A stretch of 64,000 bases of DNA from Cryptomeria japonica (taxonomy: Eukaryota > Streptophyta > Pinopsida > Cupressales > Cupressaceae), in contig NC_081409.1 in NCBI RefSeq assembly GCF_030272615.1, positions 475,350,573 through 475,414,572 on the forward strand, read 5' to 3'. This document shows, one piece after another, positions 31,328-41,496 of the stretch. Position 1 is the stretch's first letter. Every line of letters starts with the position of its first letter. Below the pieces are notes generated by a model. That model saw only the letters and a program-made list of their open reading frames with translations. It made no database searches and was not told the origin of the DNA. A program made the translations under genes and the position numbers.

Positions 31328-32371
31328 GAAGCATATGTCGATTGAATATTTTTTTATAATATGCTCAGGTACCCTTACCCTAGACCTCATAGTTTTTTGG
31401 AATGCTTTGAAATATCCCCATACCTTACCATCTCTCTGGCTTCCTAAAGCAAAAATTAACTGTTTCAATTGTCTTCCTACCGAGATGTCAAAATCCCATT
31501 GCCTCTTACCAAGACCGAGTGTATCATTCATGAAATATAACATTAGGAAAACTATCAAGTTGCCATACTGGAATGTACCCTTCTTTTCACCCTTAATCTT
31601 TCCTAAGTTTATCAACAACTCATCAAGCATCCAACCACATATATATAATTAAACATTCTCTCTCATCATTTTGTATGTAGCCGAAATGCATGAACTGGAA
31701 ATGGAATTCAGTTACCTTATACCTGATGATCATTCTACCAAATTTGATGTCTATGTCGGTGATAGTTCTCACTTTCATGGATCTTTTGTTGGATGTTGCA
31801 CTGGTGATCTTTCTCATGAAATCATTTGAGACCTTCTTGTTTGGATGTTGCCCAACTGATGGCAAACCAATGATTGCCCGGATGGCTTCCTTAGTGATTT
31901 TGTAAGCTTTGTTCAACCATATAAATTCCCCATGTACTCTTCTTAGGACATATCTGATTATCTCATCCACAAACTCTAGAATATTTAGAATGTTTGTAAA
32001 CCCTAGGTATTCAATATGCTTCAATGTCGGTTTGATCTTTCTAGATTCTCCCATCAACTCATTCATATACATGACCATAATTTCTGAAGTTCCCAAGTCC
32101 TCGATGTGATAGTGAATATATGCCTAACATTATCTACATAGATAACTCCCTCTGGAACACGAGAAAATGCTCCAACTGAATCTTCTAGGGTAGCCACATG
32201 TGGAGACCGCTTGAAAATTGGCCTGGGGTGGTCCTTGACCTCTACTACAGTCGAGTTTGCAACAAAAATAGGAATAGATGATGATCTCGCTTCTATGTTT
32301 AGAGATAAATACCTTTTGATCACTCTCAGTGAAAACCTCCAACAAATTCTTCTAGACGTCGATGACATCAC
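31328..32371 (-). pseudogene. Family A ORF2, N-terminal domain (minus copy)
   Basis: Minus frames 32371-32063, 32096-31623 and 31630-31328 overlap at frame changes. They encode EARSSSIPIFVANSTVVEVK, FKRSPHVATLEDSVGAFSRV, LRRVHGEFIWLNKAYKITKE, GLPSVGQHPNKKVSNDF, FGRMIIRYKVTEFHFQFMHF and KKGTFQYGNLIVFLMLYFMN. Compared with the plus copy (5237-6230), fewer stops interrupt it. It is cut at 31328 by copia B. The region upstream on the minus strand has an AGGGTTTTTCTCGAAGG string near 32470, reminiscent of plant 5' leaders. No known domain identified. Confidence 0.8.
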
Positions 32372-32651
32372 TCAAGAAGAAATTTGATTGCTCTGAATTG
32401 CCTTTGATCGCACTTAGTCGCTCTGAATGCAAGGTAATTAACAATGAAGTATATTGGACCTTTTAACCTTCGAGAAAAACCCTAATCTTCCATTGACATA
32501 AATGATTGTCGGTAAAAGATACCAGATCTCGCTCAGAACATATCCATGCTGGATAATCTTCTCCAATATTTGGAACATCTTCCAGAACCTCCTCCCAGGG
32601 CATATGCATCATCTTCATGAATTTTTCCTACCCCTAAGGCGTCTAGACACC
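32372..32651 (-). other. Spacer between ORF1 and ORF2 of the minus family A element
   Basis: No open frame of note. It follows the ORF1 stop and leads to the ORF2 Met region. It is absent from the plus-strand copy. Confidence 0.45.
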
Positions 32652-33750
32652 TTAGTTACCAGATGAGCTCCCTGTCGGTGTAGGAGCAGCCTCTTCTGCC
32701 AGATAAGTAACTGGGACATTCCCATCTGATGATTGTTCTTCAGTCTTTCTAACCCATCTTTGAGTATGATCTTGTTGGATTTCACTAACCTTCTCTTTTC
32801 CTTTCTCATTTGATCCTCCATTACCAACCGGTGGATTTATTCTTCTACAGAACTTAGCAATATGTCCAACCTCATTACATGCATAACATGTAACATTGTT
32901 CCTTTGAATTGCTTTCCTAAAACTGGTGAAATTGCTTGACCTGCACTGATTAGCCATATGTCCAAATTTTCCACAAGAATAACATTTAACGTTCATTCTG
33001 CAATCTTTTGTCTTATGACCAAACTTATTGCATTTATAACATTTATCAGGAGCAGAATCAGGGTTCTAATTTGCTCTGTTTCTACATTGCCTAGCCACGT
33101 GACAAAATCTATTGCAAACAAAACATCTACCATTGAATTTATAAGCATTGAATTGTCTTACTGGTGCCTTATGGTTTTCATCTCCATTAGTAATACTGGA
33201 ACTCTATCCTTGCCCAAATCCAAGTCCATTGGAATCTCCAATCTTCCTTTGTCTCTTCAATAACTCATCTAGTTGTGCTGAGCTGATATTGAATTTTTCT
33301 TTGTACTCACTTGCAGTAGTTAAATCTTCTCTCAAAATTATCATTTGTCTCTCAAGCTCTTGTTCATTACTCTAGGATTGTACCAAATCAGTTCTTAACA
33401 TATCATTTTCATGAACCAACCTACCACATTCTTCAAATTTGTTCTTCAGGGATAGAACAATATTTTCTTCCTTTTTCTTTCTATCCTCAATCTTCTTAGA
33501 CATCCTCATAGTTATAACTTTCATTTCATTTTTCATAACCATGTTCTCCTAACTCAATTTATGGCATTGTTCCTTAAGTGCATCTTTCTCTTCATCATCT
33601 TGAGTTTGAAAAAGTTTCTTCCTTCTAGCTTGAACATATGATAGCCTCCCTTATAGGACAAGAATGAATTCCTTAGAAAAATTCAATTCATCTTGTAGCT
33701 TTAAGTTCTTCAAGTGTCGTCTCAAGTTGCTTCTCTAAAGCCATAATCAT
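32652..33750 (-). pseudogene. Family A ORF1: coiled coil plus four CCHC zinc knuckles
   Basis: On the minus strand, ATG 33750 (MIMALEKQLETTLEELKATR) opens about 68 bases after the primer binding site. A frameshift follows, then a long coiled coil (MSKKIEDRKKKEENIVLSLK, NEQELERQMIILREDLTTAS). Four CX2CX4HX4C knuckles follow: CFVCNRFCHVARQC (33125-33084), CYKCNKFGHKTKDC (33041-33000), CYSCGKFGHMANQC (32984-32943) and CYACNEVGHIAKFC (32889-32848). A Pro/Gly/Ser tail ends at 32652. A few TAG stops interrupt it. The knuckles are of retroviral nucleocapsid type, so it probably binds element RNA. No capsid domain recognised; copia B's own Gag has a single knuckle and a different N-terminus. Confidence 0.82.
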
Positions 33751-33804
33751 GGATTTTGATTTTAGGAACTTCCTCAAGCTGTTAAACTTCCTCCGAGGCA
33801 CAAG

Positions 33805-33818
33805 GATCTGGTACCAAT
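33805..33818 (-). other. Primer binding site of the minus family A element
   Basis: The minus strand reads ATTGGTACCAGATCC after the LTR end CCAACA, a diverged form of the initiator-Met site TGGTATCAGAGC used by copia B. Confidence 0.7.
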
Positions 33819-34761
33819 TGTTGGAAACCAATAACACTGAGAGGGGGGGTGAATCAATGTTATACCGGAATAATAAGTTTTAGCCTTATTAAAACATGCA
33901 TACACCAACCGATATACCAATATATATAGAATTAAAAGAAGTAAACTAACTAATAAGCCAATCACATAAATGAGAACCATAACACATATTTATACATGGA
34001 AAACCTCAAAGAGAAAAAAAAACGATGGGATTTGTGACCCACAATATCAATCCACTGGCCATGTGAAGAGATATTACAAAATATGAGGGGCCTGCACTTG
34101 CAGAAAGGCTTACAACCTAGAGCTTACTGCTCAATCATAAAAGGAGCCTCACTGACTATATAAAATTCCAGACTACAATCTGGAGAAGTGTGAACTGCTA
34201 AGATAGTATCTTCTATGCCAGAATACAGTTCCAGTTTAAGCTCTGCCTGTTCCGATCAGAAACCCTACACCCTTTACTGGAATAACCCTTACAATAATTT
34301 CCTCACACATGATCTCTCTGATATATTTCGCATCATATTACATTCGGATATCCATAATCTTATCTTATGTCTCTTCTATATATTTGTTACAAAATGATCT
34401 ATCAAACTGTCCTATATACCCTATACAAATTTAGATGCCTTATGTTAGCTTACAAAGATATATACAATATCCATTTACATGTCAGCTAGATAACATTAAT
34501 GCATAAACATTGAAATCAATTGCCGATGCCGGATCCAAGAAATGTCAGCCTCTAATACCAATAACCTTTACTAAGCCATGTCGGCCTGTATTGTCAGTAA
34601 CCAAAGAAATCCTTTTGTCCTATCAATACCGGTGCCGGTGAAGTATCTGTGAAGTGCCTGTCGTTACACCATAGAATCAAAACATGAAGTCGGAACACAA
34701 TACCGGGTTGCCATCAATGACAACATAGTGAAACCAACCAATTGAGTGTCAATTTCCAACA
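33819..34761 (-). repeat. 5' LTR of the minus-strand family A element
   Basis: 943 bp. Pairs with 2390-3333. On the minus strand TGTTGGAAATTGACACTC to TTATTGGTTTCCAACA. Followed on the plus strand by ATATT, the target duplication. Confidence 0.92.
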
Positions 34762-34766
34762 ATATT

Positions 34767-34976
34767 GTCTTTCCATCTTAGAGTGTAGTGAAGGTGGTGA
34801 TGACCTACGTGCTCTCGAAGAAGGCCTATGTGGGTGTGTATCATCATCTTGTACCTCTACACCTTTCTCTCTATCCCCTGACTATGGAAGATCTATATCC
34901 AAAATATCTTCTTTTGCATGACTAAGAGCACCACACTTATCCTTCTCTTGCTCCTCACCATCATCATCATTAGGCT
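34767..34976 (-). pseudogene. PMD host gene, acidic linker fragment
   Basis: The minus strand reads QEPNDDDGEEQEKDKCGALS, KEDILDIDLP, a stop, then a Ser/Arg-rich stretch SSRARRSSPPSLHSKMERQ. Acidic then basic low-complexity coding sequence. It lies between the CTTGA and ATATT duplications and is therefore original host sequence continuing at 37318 on one side and 2384 on the other. Confidence 0.4.
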
Positions 34977-34981
34977 CTTGA

Positions 34982-37312
34982 TGTCATGACCCAATTTATA
35001 CTAAATGGTTTTATATTACTTTTATTTTCCGGACATTGATATTTTTGACATTATTGTGCATAACGACATTATTTTAATGTGATAGTATTAATGATGTTAT
35101 TAATATTTGATACTAATTAATGACCTTTTAGTTATTTAAATGTAATGATGAATATAATGAGTTTTTATCATGATCTGATGTTTTATTTGTAAAGTGAGAG
35201 GTGGTTGCAGGATTGACCGTCGAAGGAAGACATATGACCGAAGAGGGGTTTTCTAGCTCACCAATAGCGACTTACGGAATGGAACCCCATGCAAAACACA
35301 AAGTAAATAAATTAAACTTAGAAAATTAAAATAAATAAATCAATTAAAGAATTTAATTTAATAAAATACAATAAATGATTGATGGAAAGTAGAATTATTA
35401 AAATATAAAATCAAATTTTAAGATTTGAAAATTATAAAATTGGCATGCATAAATTTGGATATTTAAATTAAAAGTAATAAATTATTAGAGGATAAATTGT
35501 AAAATTTATAAGAGAATTATTAAATTAATATAGGAAACGACATGCATAGATATCATTGAATCATGCGTAGTTTTAAAATAGAAAATTAGAAAAAAAGAAC
35601 TAAAAGATTAATTGAATTTCGAAAAACTAAAATTAAAATGCATAAGTCATGCATTAATTACTACAATCAGTTAAACTCGTTAATATCTAAATTTATAAAT
35701 TAATTAAAATCCATGCATTTTGGAGGAATGTAAGCCAAAAAAAATTATAAGTATCAAATCCTTGCTACCATTGTAGGATGTCCAAAAAAATTGATAGGGA
35801 AATTTCAGCAGGTTGGAGGAAAGCGTCTGGAATTGGAAATGAATTAGAGCAGAGACTACGCCTTCCTCCTCTCCTTCTCCTTTGGTTGCCAGCCAAATTC
35901 AAAGGTAAACCACGTCTTCAATTACTTAATATGTTTCTTGGCAAGCTAATTCCCTTCCCTATCGCCTTGTCTGGCTCCCTGCCATTGAATTTCACAGGAT
36001 ATCTTTTTCTTCCTTCTATATTCTTTGATGTGTCGTTGATCTCTTATTTCTCTGCTTGCAAGTTCTTTTTTTGGGTCAACTCCCCTCTAGGCTGGCAGTG
36101 ATTCCTTTGGAATCGATTTGGATTTCATTTCCATGCTACCCATACTGCGCAACATGTGGGTTATGGGAAGGGCGGTAGGGAAAGTTTAAAAAGTTTTGGG
36201 TTGTAGTGAACCGCTCTCCTTCCTCAATACCATCCCATTATCTAGTTTGATTCCTCTCTTTTTTCAAACACCAACCACAGTCCAGTCCACTTCATCGATC
36301 TACCTGGTGGAATGAAGAGGGGCAACAGAGGATTGGTTTGTTGTTTACAGTAAAGAATGAATCTCCCTTCCTCTTATTTATCGACTTAGGTGTTTTGCAT
36401 GGACTTTACTTTCCTCACCACTCGCTACCCTGTACATCCAAATCGGTTGCATGATGGAGAAATCTGCAAAATTTGTTAATATTGAAACGCCACCCATCTC
36501 CCTTTATTATCTTTTTCCTGCATTGTAGCTGGTTCAACAGTTTGGTTGTTAGTTCTACATGCACGCATAGGTTCCATTCCTGATATTGATGCCGGTTTGC
36601 TAGGATACTTCATCGTGAGGGATGGGAGCTTATCATGAGCATCTGTGAAGCGTAAGCTTCATTTGGTTGGGCGGGTAAAACGCCTAGGTCATATTTTGTC
36701 TTTCATATTGCAGTTTGAGGTTTGTCTGATGACAATGGAGACAACACATCTAGAGACAGAGAATTCAGAAAAATTATATGTAACAATTATAAAATGTATA
36801 TTGTATCTTTATTGTAAATTTGACCATAATGGTCTCATGTAAAATCTATGTAAAAGACCTATGGGGTCCATGGTGTAATGCGACAGAAAGTCGCCATGTA
36901 ATATGTAACTAATAGAAACAAGAGAAAACCACTAACCTACTAACCCACTAACATGCGTCTTCCTTTGCATGATTACTTTCCTTAGTTAATTTTCCTTTTC
37001 ATGGATGCATGCATGTTTGTATTTAATTTCAATTAGTTAGTTTAATTATGATGCATTAATTATGGATTTTGCATGTTAATTCTACCATCATGATATTTCA
37101 TGTGCACTCTACTTCTACTTTTCTTTTACTATGATGCATGTTAAGTTTTGCATGTTAGATGTGCTCTGCATGAATGTTAAGTTTGACTTATTTACTTGCA
37201 TGTATGTCAATTAACTTAAATCTCGCATGTGTATTTAATCAAATTTAATTTAATTGTAATTATGAGCTATTGGTTGTAGTTACATTAAGGTTAGGACAAG
37301 CGGGTCCTTACA
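34982..37312. repeat. Solo LTR (2.33 kb) in the PMD host gene
   Basis: Begins TGTCATGACCCAATTTA, ends GGGTCCTTACA, and is flanked by the duplication CTTGA (34977-34981 and 37313-37317). No internal region, so it arose by LTR-LTR recombination. The terminal inverted repeat TGTNANGACCC is typical of gypsy LTRs. The open frame at 35778-36101 inside it has no recognisable product. Confidence 0.85.
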
Positions 37313-37317
37313 CTTGA

Positions 37318-37611
37318 TGCCTCATTCCTCCCTCCTAACTAGAAAGATCTAATGGTTTGACCCATGGCTAAGGATCTCCTCTCGGGCAATCTAGTATAAA
37401 CACAGCTCCTGGATATGTATCCTCCTAAAATCTAGTGTAGATATGTTTAAACCTATGTCATCATCAAATGGGGGGCATATTGTTGCATCTCTCCTCCTCC
37501 CCATTAGTTTTGTCTACATTGTTCATTGTAGGTCTAGGCAAAGCCCTTGGTCTCACAACATTTTGAGAATATTAAATGTAGATTGGTACAGTTGTGGGAT
37601 AGCCCTACAGT
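37318..37611 (-). pseudogene. PMD host gene, fragment between two solo LTRs
   Basis: Degenerate minus-strand sequence without a long frame. It is placed in the PMD gene only because both flanking solo LTRs have intact duplications joining it to the fragments on either side. No domain visible. Confidence 0.35.
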
Positions 37612-37616
37612 AGATC

Positions 37617-38784
37617 TGTAGCATCTTAAAATTGTACCCCTTTATAATTTTGACCGCATTTGGGTCATTGCCTTAGCGTTTGTGCTTCTAGGCCTAACTG
37701 GGACCTGATTCTACTTGCATTATGCAATGATGAGTCTATTATTGTTATTTATATCAACTTAGCCCCTTATCCTAGCCCAAAAATGGGGTAGGACTAGGGC
37801 GCCACACCCCAGTCCTCCCTATTTGGGCTCCTCTTTGAACCCTTTTTTCTATTTCAAATATGAGTAGGAAACCTAGCCTCATGTTGGCTCATGTCAAAAA
37901 TTTAATGTGTTTTTTGACAGGAAAGTATAAAAGGAGGCTTTCCCCTCTCATTTTAATATAGAGGCACAAGATACATATATACATTCAAGTACACAAGAGA
38001 CTACATTCAATCATTCAAGTAATTGATCAAGTAATCAGTCTTCCTTCAAGCCTTGGATCAACAATAGAGTCAAGATTCAAGCATTGAAGTGAACATTCAC
38101 ATCCTATTTTGTCAAAGACATCATGAAACCCTAATCCCGTATGGAGACAAACAAAACTTCACAAGGAGGTATATCATTTGGTTTTCAGTCATTATTCAAC
38201 ATCTCCCTCAAAAGGAGAATCTTCAATACAATAATTCAATTATATTTTTATCTCTATTTCATGGTTAATTCCAAAACTGGGGTTTGACTTACTTGAGCCC
38301 ATATTCCCAGCCTATTTTCCTTTCTTTTTGTGTGCAAGAAATAGGTACGAAGCTGCAATCTTCGGGATAGGAATTATTTATAGTGACGAATCATTCCCCC
38401 TTTGGTGTACAAAAGGTTTGAAGGAGCAGGGTGATGGGCACCATGGTCCTGACTTTTCAGGAGCTCCTTCAAGGATCAAATCAAAATCTGCTTATACTTC
38501 TCAATTCTAGGTGTGCAGCTCAATCTAACGATTGTAGCTCACTATTTATGTGTTTTTATTCTGATTTTTAGCACATTTCCCTAATTTCAGCAATTCAACT
38601 CACAAAAGAGGGTAAACCAATTCACACCTTGAAGCCAATCAGTATTTTCATTCCTTATCCTTGTTGGTTTGTGACTAAATCTATTGGATTCAAACCCTCT
38701 TTTGAATGCAATTGGTCTCTAAGAAAAAAATACTAGTTTTTTATCATTCTTGTGGTAGAAACCCCAGTTTTTCACCCCATTACA
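37617..38784 (+). repeat. Solo LTR (1.17 kb) in the PMD host gene
   Basis: Begins TGTAGCATCTTAAAATTG, ends CACCCCATTACA, and is flanked by AGATC (37612-37616 and 38785-38789). TATAAAAGGAGG at 37926 gives the orientation. No internal sequences. Element type is probably gypsy. Confidence 0.88.
37926..37937 (+). promoter_or_regulatory. TATA box of the solo LTR
   Basis: TATAAAAGGAGG, about 310 bases into the LTR, followed by a short leader; a good match to the plant TATA consensus. Confidence 0.65.
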
Positions 38785-38789
38785 AGATC

Positions 38790-39700
38790 AAATTGTCTCA
38801 TAACTCTATCAAAGTAAAACATGAGGATAATATAACTATGGCGACCCTTTAGTAGACAGTCTGATTGCATCCACTATAACTGGATATGCTACTCATCCCA
38901 AACATGCATGCATCCATAGGGCCTCTATATGATATTAGTAGGTCGTAGGCAATCCATCACGACTCTCCAGTATAACAAATCCCCTCTCTACCATGGTTTA
39001 TCACAAGGATATGCATGTGCTTGAGGCTCATCAAGGGATATTTCTATAGGAAATCTTATATCCCTTGTACATATGATGTGCTCAAACATCCAACCCTAAA
39101 GGAGAGTGCACGTCATCAAGATCTTACCCTTATAATATGCATATTCTCCTAAGTTATGGTAGAGATGTGCAAGAATGCTACATCCCCAAGAGAATACAAT
39201 GTGGTTCTCCTTCATCTTACAGATAACATGAGTAAGTCTTCCATGCATATGAGTACCTCGCCCATCAAAACATACAACCTTCCCAATTGTCGCAATCCTA
39301 ATTCTTTGAACTGATGGAATCTCCCCTATTGTATGGAGTAGTGATCAGAGGAATATTAGACCCCTCAAATATGTAGGATTTTCTCTACCAATGAAATATC
39401 TTTGAACTCTCTCTACCTCCACTCATGAGAAATGTGAGTGATACCTCATGGTCCTCCCTCAAACTAGTAGTTTTATCATGTGATACACATCCTCTAAGAT
39501 GACCATTATCTCTCCAATAGGAAGCTAGAAAGTAGATATATCTATCTCTGAACTCTTCATCAAGGCCATCAACATTGATTCATGGTATTTCATCACCAGT
39601 ATGCAATATCCAATATAGTCTCATCTCTCAAAAAAAATTCTTCTCATCTTCATGAAGGTTTGAGAGCTAACTTTGAAGAAAGGTGTATACATGACCTGTA
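38790..39700 (-). pseudogene. Plant mobile domain (PMD) protein, degenerate
   Basis: Minus-strand translation across stops gives LPIGEIMVILEDVYHMIKLL, EIPSVQRIRIATIGKVVCFD, TRDIRFPIEISLDEPQAHAY and, most telling, HIVFSWGCSILAHLYHNLGE followed by TCTLL, a stop and GWMFEHI. This fits the plant mobile domain (Pfam PMD, found in MAIN-like proteins and in mobile elements), whose core has a W-G...L-A-x-L-Y-x-x-L...L-L-Q-x-W-x-W-E pattern. Stops at conserved positions show it is dead. It is interrupted downstream by the solo LTR at 37617. It may itself have been part of a DNA transposon. Confidence 0.68.
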
Positions 39701-39832
39701 GTATGCTCTCATATGTAAGGTAATTCCTACAGATAATGTTATCAACACCATGCATCAATATCATTATTCTCATGAATTCAATGATGTTCTAACCCCAATT
39801 ATGTCACATGGTGCCCTTTTTGGGACCATGGT

Positions 39833-39925
39833 ATCCCTATGGGACCATGGCACCCAAATGGGACCATGAAACCCTAATGGGACCATGGCACCTTGAGGGG
39901 ATCATGGCAACCTGAGGAGACTAGG
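39833..39925. repeat. Short minisatellite, about 19-21 bp period
   Basis: About five imperfect copies of TGGGACCATGGCACCC with small indels. No function inferred. Confidence 0.75.
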
Positions 39926-40134
39926 ACACCCACTATGGGTGGGCCATGTGAGAACCTAGGGGTATGAATAGAAAAGTGGCAAATTAAATTAAAAAACATC
40001 AAAAGTGCAAGGTTGGTAAGACTACCTCCTCCAATGAGAGGCCCTCCTTGACTAACTATCTTAGGTTCTCCATCCTCATGGGCAAATCTGATTGTTGACT
40101 CAACATTTTCACTTTGTGGGCTCTCCTTCTGCAC
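39874..40134 (-). CDS. Possible N-terminal exon of the PMD gene (hypothetical)
   Basis: Minus frame starting MQKESPQSENVESTIRFAHE followed by DGEPKIVSQGG, ending in the minisatellite. It lies just upstream of the PMD region, and a possible splice donor (GGAGGTAGTC, near 40025) follows the Gly-rich part, so only about the first 35 codons may be real. No homology recognised. Confidence 0.3.
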   Translation of the reverse strand: MQKESPQSENVESTIRFAHEDGEPKIVSQGGPLIGGGSLTNLALLMFFNLICHFSIHTPRFSHGPPIVGVLVSSGCHDPLKVPWSH

Positions 40135-40447
40135 TCCAAGAAAAAAGTTGAATAAGACAAATGAATAGTGAATTATTCACTAATTTAAGGTAAATTCTTC
40201 TTTAAAACCCTAATTTTCTATGTTGTACTTAATCTTTCATATCTCAGGTTAGAGAGATCAAAATCCCACATGATTGGTTTCATTGGAATCATCATTTAGT
40301 TCTTTATCTTACCAAACGATATTCAAATAGTTTTGGCTTTGTATCAAACCTCGTTGCAAGTGTTTTTCATCATTTATCTTTCATAGTTTGAAGTGCTAAA
40401 CATGATACCCTATTTCAACCTCCTAATTTGCAAGTGGAAATGGGGGG

Positions 40448-41480
40448 TGTAGACACATAAAATTTCCATTAAAATATCCTCTTAATTAAACTTAATTTTT
40501 CCTACATCATCAAGTGGATCCATTATTCAATTTTCCATTATAATATTCATAATATTCGCTTCTAATTATTCCATTCTTCATGACATTATATATTCTCAAT
40601 TATATATTCATCTTCGTTATCTTATAATCCTCATTCATTAATATTCATTATTTCATTATTATTCATTTAGTTAATTAATATATTCTATTAATCCATTTTC
40701 CTAAATATCCAACACATCCACTACACCCTTTATTTATCATCTCTCATCTCTATCCATTTCACTCATCTAATGCATGTGGGATAAACACTTTTTATTTATG
40801 CCCTAATCTATTAGCCCACATTCATACTATGACCTAGATCCCCTTGAGGGCAACTATTTAAACATTTCTCCCTCTCATTTCTCAACCTAGAAAATCTCTC
40901 TATCATTTTCATACTTACATTTTGAATATTTTCTCTTGCATTCTAGTTTGCATATTTGATCGTTGGGTTCATCTCATTGAGTTATCATATCTATTTAATT
41001 TCATTGCATTTGATAATCTTCATATCCATCCATCATAGCTTCTTTTGCACGTTCTTTTGAGAGCACCCATATGTTAAACACAAGATCTTGATTGTTAGGA
41101 GAACAATGGAGTGAGATTTTTTGTTTAATGCATGTTAGTATGTTTTGTTTTTAGTTTTGCATGTGTGTCATTTTGTAAGTACTCCATTGATAAGATGTTG
41201 AATAATTTGAATCTTGTGCCATAAGATCTCAGATTCTATTTTCTTCATCTTTAATGGGCATATATCTACCCTCAGATTTCATGACTCTTAGTAAGTATTC
41301 TAGGAGATTTTATAATTTCAACTAACAATGTGGTTTTGTAGAATGTGGTTCATAACATTGTACTGCAGATAGTATTGGGGGATCCGTTCAATACTTATGG
41401 AAATATCCTTTTTACATGAATGTTTACTTTTCTATACTTTATCTTGCATATGCACCTAGTGTCATATGTATATTATAGTG
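40448..41480 (+). repeat. LTR-like remnant (gypsy type)
   Basis: GGAAATGGGGGG then TGTAGACACATAAAATT looks like a polypurine tract plus LTR start, similar to the Tat-type LTR start TGTATACACCTAAAA at 50789. The right boundary is not clear and no duplication was found. No coding sequence. Confidence 0.4.
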
Positions 41481-41496
41481 GGGGGTAAATATAGCA

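Larger units (their letters stand above)
2390..34761 (-). mobile_element. Family A non-autonomous LTR retrotransposon, minus strand, interrupted by nested insertions
   Basis: The outermost element of the nest. LTRs at 33819-34761 (5') and 2390-3333 (3') both have TGTTGG...CCAACA-type ends. The 5-bp target duplication ATATT is at 2385-2389 and 34762-34766. Read from high to low coordinates: 5' LTR, primer binding site, ORF1 (33750-32652, zinc knuckles), ORF2 in three pieces (32371-31328, 10764-9606, 4306-3600), polypurine tract, 3' LTR. No protease, RT, RNase H or integrase belongs to it. Copia B (about 10765-31327) and a second family A copy (4307-9600) split it. About 0.3 kb of ORF2 is missing at the left edge of B. 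Confidence 0.85.

Noticed and set aside
32652-32996. Zinc-knuckle protein as a cellular CCHC gene
   Set aside because: It lies between the primer binding site and ORF2 of a flanked LTR element and continues upstream in frame with a coiled coil, so it belongs to the element.
35778-36101. 107-codon open frame in the 2.3-kb solo LTR
   Set aside because: No recognisable domain, and it lies entirely within an LTR bounded by a target duplication.
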